From assembly GCA_028622995.1 (NCBI GenBank), contig JAJQJQ010000014.1:4340001-4404000 (forward strand): 64,000 nucleotides of DNA, read 5' to 3'. This DNA is from Panagrolaimus kolymaensis. Its lineage: Eukaryota; Nematoda; Chromadorea; Rhabditida; Panagrolaimidae. The position numbers were made by a program, and so were the translations under genes. This document shows, piece after piece, positions 9,964 through 20,523 of this stretch. Numbering within the stretch: position 1 is the stretch's first letter; each line of letters starts with the position of its first letter. The notes under the pieces are model-generated. The model ran no database searches. It worked only from the letters and a program-made list of their open reading frames with translations, and was not told where the DNA came from.

Positions 9964-11626
9964 TTATAATGCATTTTTTTTCAAATTCGAGCATAATTGA
10001 AAAATAGTCGCCATGACCGTTTTCATCGATGGCCAAGTGGACCTGAAATTTAAACCACATATTCAGATAGCTTTATTAAGAATAGTTATCGGTCGTTTTA
10101 CCCCATATTCAACTCTCAAATGGAAGTTTTCCAGTCTCGAAGCGAAAAAATAAACTTTGTTATTATTACTGTTTTAAAAAATCTGGCTCGATAGGAAATT
10201 CCTATAAATCATAAAAAGTTTAAATACGAAAAATCATAAAATTATATCGAGTTTAAAAAAAGTTTTGGAGGACTTTTTGAAAAAAATTGTAAAAATTTGC
10301 ATATCGTCCTTATGAACTAATTTTTTTCTCGCCCGTTCCTATCCCCATATTTTAACCATATATTCTACAGATTTATGGGATTATTTGTGCTAAATAGCAG
10401 AATTTTCCAGTTAGGGGAAGTAAATGTTTTCCTGGCTGGTATTTATTACACCAATATATGGAATAGCAATAGCCACTGGACAAGTTACTCAAAAACCCAT
10501 GCAAAAATTCCAAATTATTTACAAAAACGTAGAATACATCCTCCTTGATTTTTGGGTAAAGTTTCATCCAACCTTGTTATGTTCATTCCAGCGTCCCGAA
10601 TTTTTGAAGGTTCACTAGTAAAACAAGAAGTTTTCAAAAAAATAAAAAATCTTCAAAAATTTGATTTTTCAAAAACTTTTATTTTCGCTTACTCTCATCA
10701 TTTCTAGACGTAATTTGGGTCGTAGAATCCGAATTTGATAATAATTTCATCACTTCACTTGCTGGTTTCTGAGTTATGAATTTATGAAATATGCAAATTT
10801 TTATTTGGTTTTATTTGGGCGTAACTCCATTTTAAAATATAAACCCAGCGAAATGAATGCCAAATTCGGATTCTACGACCCAAATTACGTCTAGAAATGA
10901 TGAGAGTAAGCGAAAATAAAAGTTTTTGAAAAATCAAATTTTTTAAGATTTTTTATTTTTTTGAAAACTTCGTGTTTTACCAGTGAACCTTCAAAAATTC
11001 GGGACGCAGGAATGATCATAACAATGGTGGATGAAACTTTACCCAAAAATCGAGGAGAATGTATTAAAAGTTTTTGTAAAGATTTTGGAATTTTTACATG
11101 GGTTTATGAGTAACTTGTTCAATGGCCTCGACTTTATCATATAATGGAGTAATATACACGTCCCTGAAGATGATTTTCTTCCCTACAGTGTAAAATTATG
11201 ATATTTAGCACAAATAATCCCATAAACCTGTAGAATATATGGTTAAAATATGAACATCCGGAGTGAATAAAAAAAAAATAGTTCTTAAGGGCGATATGCA
11301 AATTTTTGCATTTTTTTCAAAAAGTTCTTCAAAACTTTTTTTTAAACTCGATATAATTTTATGATTTTTCGTATTTAAACTTTTTATGATTTATAGGAAT
11401 TTCCTATCGAGCCAGATTTTTTAAAACAGTCATAATAAAAAAGTTTATTTTTTCGCTTCGAGAATGGAAAACTTCCATTTGAGAGTTGAATATGGGGTAA
11501 AACGACCGATAACTATTCTTAATAAAGCTATCTGAATATGTTGTTTAAATTTCAGGTCCCCTTGACCATCGATGAAAACGGTCATGGCGACTACCTTCTC
11601 GATTTTGAGAAAAAATGCATTTTATA
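9964..11626. repeat. 1.66-kb foldback (long inverted repeat)
   Basis: Two arms of about 820 bases are near-complementary around a centre at about 10799. Matched landmarks include CGTAATTTGGGTCGTAGAAT (10709) with its complement near 10889, and a GGTCGTTTTACCCCATATTC block in the left arm with its complement in the right. The arms differ by scattered substitutions and small indels. Short frames such as 10424-10618 are not supported as genes. A transcript through it would form a long double-stranded RNA. Confidence 0.85.
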
Positions 11627-11630
11627 CATT

Positions 11631-11709
11631 TGCTGTGTGGCGTAGGCGTTGAAGGCGGTGATGTTTGGATATTTCTGTCATAGGTTCGAATCCCCACAAT
11701 TTTTTTTTA
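11631..11709 (+). other. tRNA-like sequence (pol III A and B boxes), tRNA-derived relic
   Basis: TGGCGTAGGCG at 11638-11648 fits the A-box consensus, and GGTTCGAATCC at 11683-11693 is a canonical B box. The spacing is tRNA-like and a run of nine T follows at 11700-11708, as for a pol III terminator. The acceptor and outer T-stem bases do not pair, and I cannot draw an anticodon arm, so it is not a functional tRNA. A tRNA pseudogene or SINE head is more likely. It starts about 5 bases beyond the foldback. The rest of 11710-12758 shows nothing else that I can support. Confidence 0.5.
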
Positions 11710-12758
11710 TTAATTGTTTTAATTGAATTGAGACAATTATATCCAAATAATTTTTTATGATTTTTAATAATGTTTTCATTAGAAAATATGCAAATTTTTA
11801 ATAAAATATTCACAAATTTTACTTTTTTTATGAATATTAAGTTTCTTTATTATGAAATTAAAGCGAAATTATTTTTAACGATTTTCAATGAAATTTTTTT
11901 TAACTAAGCTTTTGGATCGTATATTTTTTTTTCTAAATTTAATTGGATTAGCATACAAAACTTTTAGGTATTCTAAACGCAAAATTTAATTAAAAGTACG
12001 CTGACGTTTAGTTTATGAAAAGAATAAACATAGGGAACTTTTTTTATTATTTTCGGTGAGTTTAATCGAAAAGTAACTTGAATATTTCCTTCTTATTAAT
12101 TTTTATTGTTCGTTCGTTTTCGATTACTTTTGGTCGCAGTCCCAGGGCTACTAGGCTTCGCTTTTTCCCATACATATTATTATTCTTTTTCTCTCTGTTT
12201 TTTTGTATCTTATCTTGAAATCTTTTATATTAAAATAGGAAATTCACCTAAAAAATTTGCATAAATTAGAATGAAACTATATTTTGTTTTCCAAGCGCGA
12301 TGAAATGATTTGGGTAATTTTCATATACATAAAAAATCAGCAAAACATGGGTTTGCTTGCTGCGCAAATTAAGTGATTTAACTATTGTAAGCTTGCTCGA
12401 TGACTATAACCTTAACTTTTTGCGAATTTTTCACAAGCTGGTATAAATTTTTTTTTAATGGTTCAGTTCATTGTTTATTTTGATTCGTGCAAAAAAAAAG
12501 TTTTAAAGGCTTACACATGTTTCAATTTTTAGGATCTCATTATTGAAAATTAAGTGATTAAAATAGACACGAGTGATAAGATTGTTCGGGAAAAGTTTTA
12601 ATTTTTATAAAAGTCAATACAATAACTTTTTGGAAAAGTAATTATTAAAACATAGGCATTAATACGAGTGGCAATTTTGTATTTTTCAATAAAACAAGTA
12701 AGATCGCCGACCGGAGGCAGCGGAGTTTCTAGTAATTATTGTTGCAGACGGCTCAAGA

Positions 12759-13419
12759 GATTAGTGCACAAGATTACTATGTAAAAAAACAAAAGGCTGT
12801 TCAGGAAAAAACTTTTAGACGGTTGAAGAGATTAAATTTTAATTGATTTGGCTTTTAGACGGCTAATGAGATTAAATTTTTTTTATTGATTTCAATAAAT
12901 TATTTTATATGTTACACTGAAACAAACAGCCGCAGCACCGTCTTCGATTGTTATTACCCAACTTCTTTACCAACTATTTAATATTGAAAAATTTTTTTAA
13001 AAATGTTAAAAATTAAAAATTTTGTTTTATTCTTGATTAGATAAGATGTAAAAGCAACTCGTATATTCGCAAGATTTTTGATGTAAAAAATGTTTTGGTG
13101 TAAATTGAAAAAAATAATAATTATAAGGTCAATTACAAAATAAAATTTTTAGTTTTTTTTTCCAATTTTCTATTGTTTTCTGAAACAAAGCATGTTTGAA
13201 AAAAGGTATTTTAAGCAAAAAATTTAAATATAACTAATTGTCGGACCAAAAATTTTTTTACTGTTAAAAATCGAAGACGGTGCTGCGGCTGTTTGTTTCA
13301 GTGTAACATATAAAATAATTTATTGAAATCAATAAAAAAAATTTAATCTCATTAGCCGTCTAAAAGTTTTTTCCTGAACAGCCTTTTGTTTTTTTACATA
13401 GTAATCTTGTGCACTAATC
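12759..13419. mobile_element. Inverted-repeat (MITE-like) element A, copy 2, complete
   Basis: The ends are GATTAGTGCAC and GTGCACTAATC. The arms of about 140 and 110 bases contain the GCCGTCT/AGACGGC motifs and the GCACCGTCTTCGAT block seen in copy 1. The interior aligns with copy 1 on the opposite strand, except that copy 1 has the 182-bp nested MITE and this copy has the uninterrupted TA. The left arm has one more motif unit than the right. No target duplication is evident. Confidence 0.75.
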
Positions 13420-14216
13420 AACAGTAATGCTTTGATAAAGAGTGTACTAATAGCCGTTCAAAAATATTCAGTAAAAATTTCAAGTAAAAAATCGTGTTTT
13501 TTTCGAAAGTTAATTTCATAATGAATTTTTCTAGTTTTTTTATGTAGTTTTAAATTATTTTTGATTAACTCACGGCAATTTAAAAATAACATGTAAATTT
13601 GTATTTAAAGTGAACTCACTGTCATTCTTTTTAATTTAGTAATTTGGTAAACAGGCTTAAAACAATTAAATTCTATTTGTACATTGTTAATTCACACCAC
13701 ACCAATATTTTTTACTCATGAGATAAATATATTTTGTAGGCTAAAACAACTTTGAAAACAAACTATTTTTACATAAATTTTGTGTTTATAAAAAACTTTT
13801 AAAAATATAATTTGTATTTTTTAAGCTAATTTTTAAAAACTCTAAAAAAGGTTTCACTTTTTAAATTTATTTTTTGTTTTACATAAGAGCCATTCAATAG
13901 TTTCGAGTTTTTTCTGAGATAATTTGTTTTGTTTTTCAATAATTTTTTTAAGCTTTTACAAAGTTGACAACGGCTAAAGGATTAATTCCATTTGAGCTCC
14001 GAAGGATGTTTATTTTGTATAATTCCCTTAATTTATTTATTTCGTGAATGTCAGTTAATATATTGGTGAAATTTTTTTATTGATGTAATTCATTCTAAAT
14101 TTGTAAATTTCTTCAATTTTTAATGATGTTTCTTTTATAAATCGTATTTCAGTGTTATATAACAAAAAAACATATGAAATTTAAAAGGTAAATCTTATTA
14201 AACTTATATTTGTTTT
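13420..14216. other. Non-coding AT-rich region
   Basis: No gene, repeat or RNA signal that I can support. Confidence 0.35.
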
Positions 14217-14660
14217 ATGGATTTTTAATTATTGTTTAAAAGAAAGTTTTTTTGGTATTTTTGAAATAAATAACAATTTTAAAAAAAAATTTACTTTTTA
14301 TTTTAATAGTTTTATTTGAGTACTTTAAATTAAAGAAACAAATGTTCAAGGGAATTTCAAAGATCAGTTTTATTAATTTAACAATATATGTATGATAAAA
14401 GTAAAGCTAATAATTTGGTCGAACACCTGATCTCATTCTTTTCATGGATTTTAGTTATTGTTTCAAAAAAATTTTTTTTTGTTTATAAGTACTTTCACAA
14501 ATTTCTTGTATTTTTAAATTTTTTTTTGATTTTAATGGTTTTTCTACAAGATGTTTATGTACCCTAAATTTAAGAAACATCTGTTCATGAAAATATCAAA
14601 GATCAGCTTTATTCGATTAATAATATGACAAAGTTAAAAATTTGGTCGAACACTTGACCT
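14217..14660. repeat. Tandem duplication (about 228 bp) of the 3' end of receptor 3
   Basis: 14217-14440 and 14445-14660 are diverged copies. Each starts with TATGGATTTT or CATGGATTTT. Each contains AAGATCAGTTTTATT or AAGATCAGCTTTATT, and each ends with the receptor C-terminal codons (TTTGGTCGAACAC). Only the copy next to 14634 is part of the intact gene; the other is a 3'-end fragment with no preceding receptor sequence. Confidence 0.6.
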
Positions 14661-15922
14661 CCGCAAAGATGGTGGGGGCGGAAGGGTGTGAGAAATGCTA
14701 GGAAAAATCCTCAAATTTTCACCTTTACAAACTACAGCAAATAATTTTTTCACCGAATTTTTATATGCTTTAACCATAGTCAGAACCATAATCACATCCA
14801 CGATAGGATAAAGAGAAGTTAAAGCAAGAAAAATTTGTGGACTTTCCATTGTAGAAATAAATGGAATAAAAAATGTTGAAAGCCAAAGTAACAAAAAACA
14901 TGAAAAAACTAAAGTTGTGAGAAATTGAATCATAGTTGCTTGAAAAATAAGTTGAAATTGTTTCGAAGTTTTTTGAGATATTTTTAATGACTTTGAACCA
15001 TTTTTATGTTTTGAATAATCTTTGAGAACATAGGTTAAAAGAATAACTCTATAAAATCCATAAATGATTCCACAAAATAAGAAAGCCACAGTTATTGGTG
15101 TAAGATTAGTGGTTAAAGCAAATAACGATGTTTCAAAGCCTAAATATATGTATTTAATTTGATGATGCATTCTTGTTATTTTAAAGAAACACATGTGTAA
15201 TTACAATCCATTTATGATTTATGCTTTTTCAAATGATTTCTTCTTTGGTAATAAAAAGGTCAAATTAGAGCACAGAAAAGGGTTAATTTTTTTAATCGTC
15301 AAAAACTCAGTGAATTTTGTAAAAAAAGTGTTCTAAAAATGAATAGATTTAAAAAAAACTATTTACCTTGAAATAATTTATCAACGTTTTCTACTTTTGA
15401 TTTCAACAAATTTCTTACACTTTCATCATTAATATTTATATATCCATAAATAGGAATAAAAATAAAAACGCTCAAATATGTTAAAGCCATAAAAAAATAT
15501 GCAATTATTCGAGTTTTTTTAATATTTATATCTCCAAATGATAGAATTCTAAATTGGCGCTCCACTATGCTGACAATTAAAATATCCACTAATGTTGTAA
15601 GTCCAACTCCAAAGCTTACGAAGAATGTGGCTGAAAGGTTGGAGGACATGGGGCTTAGTAAACCCACGGGATAAATTATTGAAAAATGATGTAGTTTGAC
15701 GGGTTTCCAACAAAGTAAAATTGCTTCCATTAAAACACAAAAGAAAATATAAAGAAACGAAAGAATTCGAAAGAATTGCATTTTTTTATCGGTGGTTATA
15801 AAAATAATTAAAGCATAAAATAATTCCAGAAATAAACTTAAAATAAATGTAAAATTTTCATAATATTGGAAGAATGGAATTATTTTAAAATCAATTATAT
15901 CAGAAATATTATAATTTTCCAT
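14634..15922 (-). CDS. Srh-like chemoreceptor 3
   Basis: Exons are 15922-15367 (556 bases) and 15139-14634, giving 353 residues with closed phases. The start MENYNISDIIDF matches the other copies; the in-frame ATG 36 bases upstream is not conserved. It keeps VERQFRIL after helix 3, QLIFQATMIQ and SLYPIVDVIMVLTMVKAYK in the last helix. A short proline run and a basic/serine tail (RRSSVRPNF) end the protein. It is predicted to be a plasma-membrane sensory GPCR of the Str superfamily. A CACCTG E-box lies 103 bases upstream. The 3' end has been locally duplicated. Confidence 0.87.
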
Positions 15923-16024
15923 TATCAAAACATTAAAAAATTGAAAACAATTTGTCAAAACTCTGCAAGTGCATTGCCGCCGTCTTTATAACTTTTCAAA
16001 GTGGTATTCTAAAAATTTACATTG

Positions 16025-16030
16025 CACCTG
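16025..16030. promoter_or_regulatory. CACCTG E-box upstream of receptor 3
   Basis: ATTGCACCTGTTTG, 103 bases upstream of the start codon at 15922, with the same TTGCACCTGT context as copies 1 and 2. The region between receptors 3 and 4 (15923-17474) is otherwise featureless to me. Confidence 0.5.
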
Positions 16031-17325
16031 TTTGGCTTGTTTATTACAATTTTTTTTAAATATAAAAGGGCTAATTATTTTTCTATTAGCTTTTTGAACT
16101 AACACTTACACTTTTTTATATACCAAAGAATTTTAAAAACCCGGTTGGAAATTTACAAACTTGTTTTTGTTATGAATAATTTAAATATGAAGGCATTAAC
16201 TATGTTCGAAGTTAGATTAATTAAAACCATTTTTGCAAACACACAAAAACTTTGTTTTGCATAACAAATTTGAAATAAAAAAATTTGAAAAAAGTTTTTA
16301 ATAATTTATATTAAATACGAGATTTGCATAAAATGGAATTGTGAAGACTTTGAAAAATGGTATTTTTTTATTAAATAATTCGATAGTGAGAAATTTTCAG
16401 GAATAACTTTTTTGAAAGCAAATTTATCGAAGCTTTTTTTTTTCATCTTTAGACTTATAAAAATTGTGAAATGCTGGCTGAGTAAGTAAATATTTGTATT
16501 TTAAGTGAAAGAAAACTATTGTCATTTAGTTTTTTATTAAAAAATTTGAAGAAGAAAAAAGTTTAATATTGTATTTTACTATTTTTATACTTTCATTTTT
16601 TTAGTTAACTCTCGTGATATTTTTTTGCCGGATATAAAAAAACAGACAATAAAAAATGAGACTTTTTAAAACTTTGTAGTCTTTAGGAAAAATTTTAAAA
16701 TGAAATTTGGACTTTTTAAACAAATACAAAATTGCCAAAGAAAAAACTGATTTCTATTGTTTTATTATTTTTAAAAGGAAGCACGCAAGTTCTAACTTCA
16801 TTTATCCATTCTTTTTCTTCTTCTTAAACTTCACAGACCTGAAAAAAAATTGATAAATATATACTTTAAGTTTTTTTCTTTTTTTTATAATTTCAAATAA
16901 GGAAGTAACTTTTTTATATGTATATTACAATTAAAAAGTTTTTTATACATTTAATTTTTATTTTAATAATCTTTGTTTCTAATAATTAGTTTTGCTTTAA
17001 ACTTAAATTTTTATAATTTTTTACGCAAGTTTTGGCGACGGTAAACAATTAATTTTATTTTGGCAGTTGTGTTTCAAAAGTTTATTTTAAAAATATAAAA
17101 TTGTTTCGACTACAACCAAAAGTCATTTACATATTTTCTATTAATAATTAAGTGGTAGTATCTTGATAACTCGCCTGCTTATTAGCCCACTTACTTTTCG
17201 ATATTTTTTATTAATAACTTTGAAGAAAAAGTGTGTTTCCAATAAAACGTTTTAAAGATCATATTTTTTTATTTGTTTTTAAATTGAAATACGAAAATAA
17301 TGTTATTACTTTAGCATTTTTTTTT

Positions 17326-17331
17326 CACCTG
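17326..17331. promoter_or_regulatory. CACCTG E-box upstream of receptor 4
   Basis: TTTCACCTGTT, 144 bases upstream of the start codon at 17475. It fits WWYCACSTGYY, the E-box consensus I recall for C. elegans srh-class genes, at every position. Confidence 0.5.
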
Positions 17332-17474
17332 TTGTAGCTGTTGTTGTTACTGCGAATTTTCGAGGTTCATTTTCCATGGGCGAAAATGAAAAAAATGTTG
17401 GTCTTCTAATCTTTTAAATTTTGGAAAGTTGGTAAATCTGCAAATATTTTTTTTGCAAAATTTGTTTTGAAAAG

Positions 17475-18662
17475 ATGGAGTACAATATTTCTGATATAAT
17501 TGATTTTGAAATAATTTCATTATTTCAATATTATGAAACTTTCACATTTATTTTAAGTTTATTTCTGGAATTATTTTATGCTTTAATTATTTTTATAACC
17601 ACCGATAAAAAAATGCAATTCTTTCGAATTCTTTCGTTTCTTTATATTTTCTTTTGTCTTTCGGCAGGATTATTTTTAATGTTATGGAAACCCGTAAAAC
17701 TCATGAATTTTCCTATTATTTATCCCGTTGGCTTCCTAAATCCCATGTCGTCGAAAACTTCAGCAGCATTATTTATTGGTTTTGTTCTTTCCATTGCAAC
17801 CCTCGATGATATTTTGACAATAAGCATAGTAGAAAGACATTTTAGAATTCTTTCAATTAGTAATGAGAACGTTAAAAAATGGAAAATTATTGTATATTTT
17901 TTCATGGCTTTGACGTATTTAAGCATATTAATTACTTTTCCACTTTATGCATTCGAGAATATTAATGATGATCGAGTCAGAACTATGTTGGAATCAAAAA
18001 TTGATAATATTCATTTGTTATTTCCAAGAGGTAAGAATTAAAGTTTTAAAAACAGTTATGAAACTATATTTCGCAAATAAAATTTAAAAAAACTTAAGCG
18101 CCTAAACTCGATTTTTTTTAAAAATTAAATTATTATAGATTCCCAAATTTCGTTATATTCTTTCAATGAAACCCTTTCACCTATAACTTTAATCTTCATA
18201 ACATGTGGAATAATTTTTGCATTATATCGAGGAACCATAATTACCATAGTTTTGAGAGGATATTTAAAATATAAAAATGGAAAAAATTTAAAAATTTCTC
18301 AATTAAATGCCAAACGTTTTCAACTTATTTTTCAAGCTACCATGATTCAATCTCTCACAACCATGATTTTTGCGATGTTTACTTTATGTTGGCTTTTAAC
18401 ATTTTTTATTCCATTTAAAAATTATAATTCCATAATTAAATTTGATTTCTCTCAAATTTTTATTTCTTTAACTTCTCTTTATTCTATTTTTGATGTAATT
18501 ATTATTTTAACCGTGGTTAAAGCATATAGAAAAACAATGAAAAAAATGTTTGATATGATTTGGAAAAAGAAAGAAAAAATTTCTGCGTTTGGTTTTCATT
18601 CCATCCATCCTTCAACAAGAGAATATGGTCGAAAAAGGTCAAGTGTGCAAACTTATTTTTAA
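17475..18662 (+). CDS. Srh-like chemoreceptor 4
   Basis: Exons are 17475-18030 (556 bases) and 18139-18662, giving 359 residues. This is the only copy on the plus strand, so it is divergent from receptor 3, with about 1.55 kb between the two starts. It shares MEYNISDIIDFEI, VERHFRIL, QLIFQATMIQ and a helix-7 block ending VVKAYRK. The tail ends RKRSSVQTYF, like the other copies. It is more diverged in helices 2-3 (LFLMLWKPVKL). Predicted to be a sensory GPCR; ligand unknown. Confidence 0.87.
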
Positions 18663-18906
18663 TTTAATTTTTATTTATTGGTTTATAATTTTTAATTTCT
18701 TGTTAATAATAAAAGAGTTTGTGTGTTTGTTTTTATTTACTTATTTTGCAAAAAAGTACAAAGAGCATAAATAAATGCATTTTTATTAATAAAAAAAAGA
18801 TTAATAATTTAGCCAAGCAATAATACAAGTTAAAAAAAGGCACAAGCATTTTAATAAAAGAAAAAGCAAAATCCAGGAAGCGTGAAACCATAGAGTAGTT
18901 AAATGT

Positions 18907-19323
18907 TTAGCCCGCAATCATATCGATTAATCCTCCAGCGCCATTCGCGATGTCAGTGATCCAACTTTTTTTATGGATGGTTCTTTTTCCATTTTCAGAT
19001 GATTCAAGATGATGCTCTACAATGAATTTTAATGGTAATATTTAGGAGAATTAAAAAAACTAACTTAATGAATCGAGGGCGGCGACAATTTTTCGAAGTT
19101 CAACAATCTTTTTAGCAAGGATCAAAGCTTCTTGTTCTTCTTCTTCATCAACGGTTTCATCATCTTCAGAATCATCTCCTTCATTGTCAACGTTTTGAAG
19201 TGATGCTTGGTGGGGATCAAAATGCGGATAATCCATCAACGAGGAATCACCATTTTCCATGGGCATGGAAATTGCAACGCAAATGAATGCAGCCAAAACA
19301 CCAATAACAAATAAACTCTTCAT
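18907..19323 (-). CDS. Secreted peptide precursor A (acidic propeptide, dibasic site, amidation Gly)
   Basis: Exons are 19323-19065 (259 bases) and 19016-18907 (110 bases), 122 residues. A clear signal peptide (MKSLFVIGVLAAFICVAISM) is followed by a strongly acidic propeptide (DDSEDDETVDEEEEQEA) and a predicted helix (AKKIVELRKIVAALDSL). Next is a KR processing site, then a 24-residue C-terminal peptide that starts TIHKKSWITDI and ends GGLIDMIAG. The terminal Gly would give an amidated end. The layout is that of a neuropeptide or helical antimicrobial precursor. The acidic proregion balancing a basic peptide favours the latter, but the mature peptide is nearly neutral, so function is open. 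It is divergent to a paralogue with identical exon lengths. Confidence 0.8.
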
Positions 19324-19723
19324 TTTTGGAAAGGTTGATGGTTAAGAAAGAATAACCGATTATGATTTTTCTAATGATTTTAACGCCGCTTTTATATTGC
19401 CAATTATTATTGAAAATTCAAAAGAATGTGTTTTGATTTAAAATTCCAAAGCCCAAAAATTCTTTGGTGTTTTTGTTTTTTCTTGCTTGCACTTAATTAA
19501 TTTTTTATTAATGAATCAGCCGAAAAAATGTTGGAAAATTATGGCTCTTTTTTTAGCATGCTTTTCCTTTTCTTATTCGTCAGCACAAATTTCAAGAATA
19601 GAAAGAAGAATTTAAAATAAAAACACATTCATAGAATTTTTTTGAAGAAATTTTTATTATAAAAGCTCCACGATAAATATTATTAAGTCATATTCGGTTG
19701 ATTGGTTGGTTTTCTGTGGAAAA
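19324..19723. promoter_or_regulatory. Shared intergenic promoter region of the peptide pair
   Basis: 400 bases between two divergent start codons; both promoters must lie here or overlap the genes. The gene-proximal flanks are related in inverted orientation. No recognised factor site was identified with confidence. Confidence 0.4.
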
Positions 19724-20141
19724 ATGAAAACTTCTCTTGTTATTGGTGTTTTGGCTGCATTTATTTGCGTTGCACTTTCCATGCCCATGGAAAATGATGG
19801 TTCTCAATTGATGGAAAATCATCCACGTTTTGATCACAACCAAGCATCCCTTCAAAACGTTGTCAATGAAAATGGAGATTCTGAAGATGAGACCGTTGAT
19901 GAAGAAGAAGAAGGAGAAGCTTTGGTCCTCGCAAAAAAGATTGTTGAACTTCGAAAAATTGTCGCCGCCCTCGATTCATTAGGTTAGTTTTTTTTAATTG
20001 TCCTAAATATTACTATCAAAATCCATTGTAGAGCAACATCTTGATTCACCTAAAAATGGCAAAAGAACCATCCATAAAAAAGGATGGTTCGGTGACCTTG
20101 CTAGAGGCGCCGGAGGGTTAATCGATACGATTGCGGGCTAA
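19724..20141 (+). CDS. Secreted peptide precursor B (paralogue of A)
   Basis: Exons are 19724-19982 (259 bases) and 20032-20141 (110 bases), 122 residues; the 49-base intron is similar to that of copy A. The start at 19724 (MKTSLVIGVL) is chosen because it matches copy A; the upstream in-frame codon at 19706 is not shared. Signal peptide, acidic propeptide (EDETVDEEEEGEA), conserved helix, KR site, then a C-terminal peptide starting TIHKKGWFGDLARG and ending GGLIDTIAG. This peptide carries one more basic residue than copy A. Conserved TIHKK, W and GAGGLID with variable centre residues suggest selection on the mature peptide. 3' flanks of the two genes remain similar for about 50 bases. Confidence 0.82.
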
Positions 20142-20523
20142 ACATTTGACTACTCCAAGGTTTCACGCTTCCTGGATCCAGCTTTTTTCTTTATTTATGT
20201 AACAACAACTGCTTACGCTTTTTAAAATTTTTATTATTGCTTGGCTAAATTTTTTTTATAAATAAACTTCTTTTATTCGCACTTTTTGTTTACAAAAACA
20301 TTTTGATATTTACATATAAAGATTTTAAAGAAAATTATTAAATATAGTCTTCATTTTTTTTATTAAATCATTTTTTACAAATGAAATTGCATTTTGAACA
20401 GATATTTTATTAAAATTAAAATAAAGTGAAATATAACAAAATAAAACATACTAACAGGAAATAATAAATGTTGAGGAAAAGTGTAAAAAAATAAGAAAAG
20501 AGTTTTTTTAATGATCTTTTGCA
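20142..20523. other. Non-coding AT-rich spacer
   Basis: Only the duplicated 3' flank of precursor B (to about 20190) is recognisable; no gene seen. Confidence 0.35.

Noticed and set aside
10424..10618. Open frames on both strands inside the foldback
   Set aside because: They fall in inverted-repeat ar­ms, are short, have no splice partners and no family features; symmetry of the arms explains the paired frames.
11631..11709. Functional tRNA gene
   Set aside because: A and B boxes are present but acceptor and T-stem pairing fail, so it was recorded only as a tRNA-like relic.
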